Source: Chloroflexota bacterium (GTDB lineage: Bacteria; Chloroflexota; Limnocylindria; Limnocylindrales; CSP1-4). From it: DNA of 7,769 nucleotides. Shown one piece after another: positions 7,206 through 7,769 of the stretch; positions within the stretch are counted from its first letter, which is position 1, and every line of letters begins with the position of its first letter. Under the pieces are notes generated by a model. That model was not told where the DNA came from and made no database searches. It saw only the letters and a program-made list of their open reading frames with translations. The stretch lies in NCBI GenBank assembly GCA_021789355.1, contig JAJYJR010000263.1, forward strand, positions 1 through 7,769. Direction: 5' to 3'. The position numbers were made by a program, and so were the translations under genes.

Positions 7206-7355
7206 GGCTTGCCGTCTGGCGTGCCTTGTCCCGCGGAAGTTCCGGCTGAGGTACCGCGGTTAGCCGGTGACGACGTCGCGGCCGAGGAAGACTCGAAGTC
7301 TCGAGCGGCGGGTCCCGTCGGCGGCGAGTTTGAGTTCAATGATCGAGCCTCGCAG
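7206..7355 (-). pseudogene. N-terminal fragment of a tyrosine recombinase (phage-type integrase), disrupted
   Basis: In one minus frame, LRGSII begins at 7355 and continues through LRVFLGRD (residues 20-27), VVTG, an in-frame TAA (7262-7260), then PRYLSRNFRGTRH. From memory of the family this matches the N-terminal arm-binding domain of actinobacterial tyrosine recombinases, where GRDPVTGKxRYxSRTFRGT is typical; the TAA stands where Lys is expected. No proper start codon remains (CTG where ATG might have been). The core-binding and catalytic domains are absent: after about 50 residues the frame runs into transposase sequence. Position just 3' of tRNA-Arg fits an integrase that used this tRNA as attachment site. 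The fragment is short, so the family call is moderate. Confidence 0.55.
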
Positions 7356-7429
7356 ACCCTGAGGGTAGCTCCCCGTTGTCTCACCAGGTGTCCTGCAGGG
7401 TCCAATCCGCCGAGATTAGGTCTCTGATC

Positions 7430-7504
7430 TGGTGCCCCCGGCAGGATTCGAACCTGCGCACATGGTTTAGGAAACCACTGCTCTATCCCCTGAGCTACGG
7501 GGGC
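7430..7504 (-). tRNA. tRNA-Arg (anticodon CCT), CCA end encoded
   Basis: The minus strand folds into a complete cloverleaf: 7-bp acceptor GCCCCCG/CGGGGGC, D-stem GCTC/GAGC with an 8-base loop, anticodon stem GTGGT/ACCAT, loop TTCCTAA giving anticodon CCT (reads AGG), a 4-base variable region, T-stem GCAGG/CCTGC with loop TTCGAAT, and discriminator A. The body is 72 bases (7433-7504), followed by an encoded CCA (7432-7430). All stems pair apart from one G-T closing the anticodon stem. The recombinase remnant starts about 75 bases past its 3' end on the same strand, the usual arrangement at a tRNA attachment site. Confidence 0.96.
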
Positions 7505-7643
7505 AATCTCGCTCGCGATCCGTCGGACGGCCGGATGTCGCAGCGGATATGGAGTCTACCGGCAAAGGCCCGCTGCGGCGGATTGTCTTTGCGGCCGCCC
7601 AAGCCGGCCTTTCTCGACAAGGTATGCGGCCAAGTCGATGCGT
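7505..7643. other. Spacer between the right-edge gene and tRNA-Arg
   Basis: No gene seen. It contains overlapping inverted repeats: GCAAAG/CTTTGC (7562-7567 and 7587-7592) and AAAGGCC/GGCCTTT (7564-7570 and 7606-7612), which could end transcription of the right-edge gene although no clear T-run follows. The tRNA promoter should lie here; TAGACT on the minus strand near 7560-7555 is a possible -10 without a clear -35. Confidence 0.35.
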
Positions 7644-7769
7644 CTAAAAGGGATCCTCGCCCGTATCAGCCGGCTGGTCGCCGAGCATCTTCGCGAGCTC
7701 ACCCTCGGTCCAGGAGATCTTGCGCTCACAAAGCGCAATCAGATCCTTGGCCTCTTTGACGTCCTCCAC
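7644..7769 (-). CDS. C-terminal end of an unrecognised protein (5' end outside window)
   Basis: The final 41 codons of a gene entering from the right edge, ending in TAG (7646-7644). The visible part is helical and charged (VEDVKEAKDLIALCERK, ISWTEGELAKMLGDQ) with an acidic tail ending GEDPF. I do not recognise the family. The acidic tip followed by Pro-Phe loosely recalls the C-terminal tip of single-stranded DNA-binding proteins, but this is far too little to assign a function. GTG at 7769 happens to be the first codon and could in principle be a start, but a longer protein is more likely. It lies about 140 bases upstream of tRNA-Arg on the same strand. Confidence 0.6.
   Translation of the reverse strand: MEDVKEAKDLIALCERKISWTEGELAKMLGDQPADTGEDPF

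Noticed and set aside
1..7769. CRISPR array, rRNA or riboswitch
   Set aside because: No regularly spaced direct repeats, no rRNA-like conserved blocks and no known riboswitch core seen on either strand; the only RNA gene I can support is tRNA-Arg.

Overview
The window is very GC-rich (about 70%) with strong G/C third-position bias. A LAL-type LuxR regulator, long secreted glycine-rich protein and actinobacterial-type integrase and transposase remnants suggest an actinobacterium, perhaps an environmental lineage; I cannot place it more exactly. Every gene I can support is on the minus strand, so the window reads right to left.

Right edge (7769-7430): the last 41 codons of an unrecognised gene, a short spacer, then a complete tRNA-Arg(CCT) with an encoded CCA end. 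About 75 bases past the tRNA lies a scar of mobile DNA (7355-6645). It begins with the N-terminal fragment of what looks like a tyrosine recombinase, broken by an in-frame TAA, and runs in the same frame into a decayed DDE (integrase-core) transposase. The transposase has two frame changes and has lost at least one catalytic residue. It also contains 39 bases identical to part of the neighbouring regulator gene.

Centre (6393-3079): an intact 1104-residue regulator with a P-loop ATPase, a long helical repeat region and a C-terminal LuxR helix-turn-helix. Its N-terminus looks like a degenerate GGDEF domain. A 104-base gap with several inverted repeats separates it from the next gene.

Left (2974-1): a 63-residue protein gene whose stop overlaps, as ATGA, the start of a very long reading frame that leaves the window at base 1 (928 codons visible). 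That frame encodes a secreted protein: signal peptide, two copies of a glycine-rich domain plus an FN3-like domain, then an Ig-like domain. Because it has no stop inside the window it is easily missed, and the proline-rich frames on the opposite strand are its shadows.

Working model (inference): the regulator, small protein and surface protein form one co-oriented locus in which an ATP-dependent LuxR switch, possibly with a vestigial nucleotide-sensing domain, controls a large adhesin-like protein that is translationally coupled to the small protein. The tRNA-side scar marks an old integration site.
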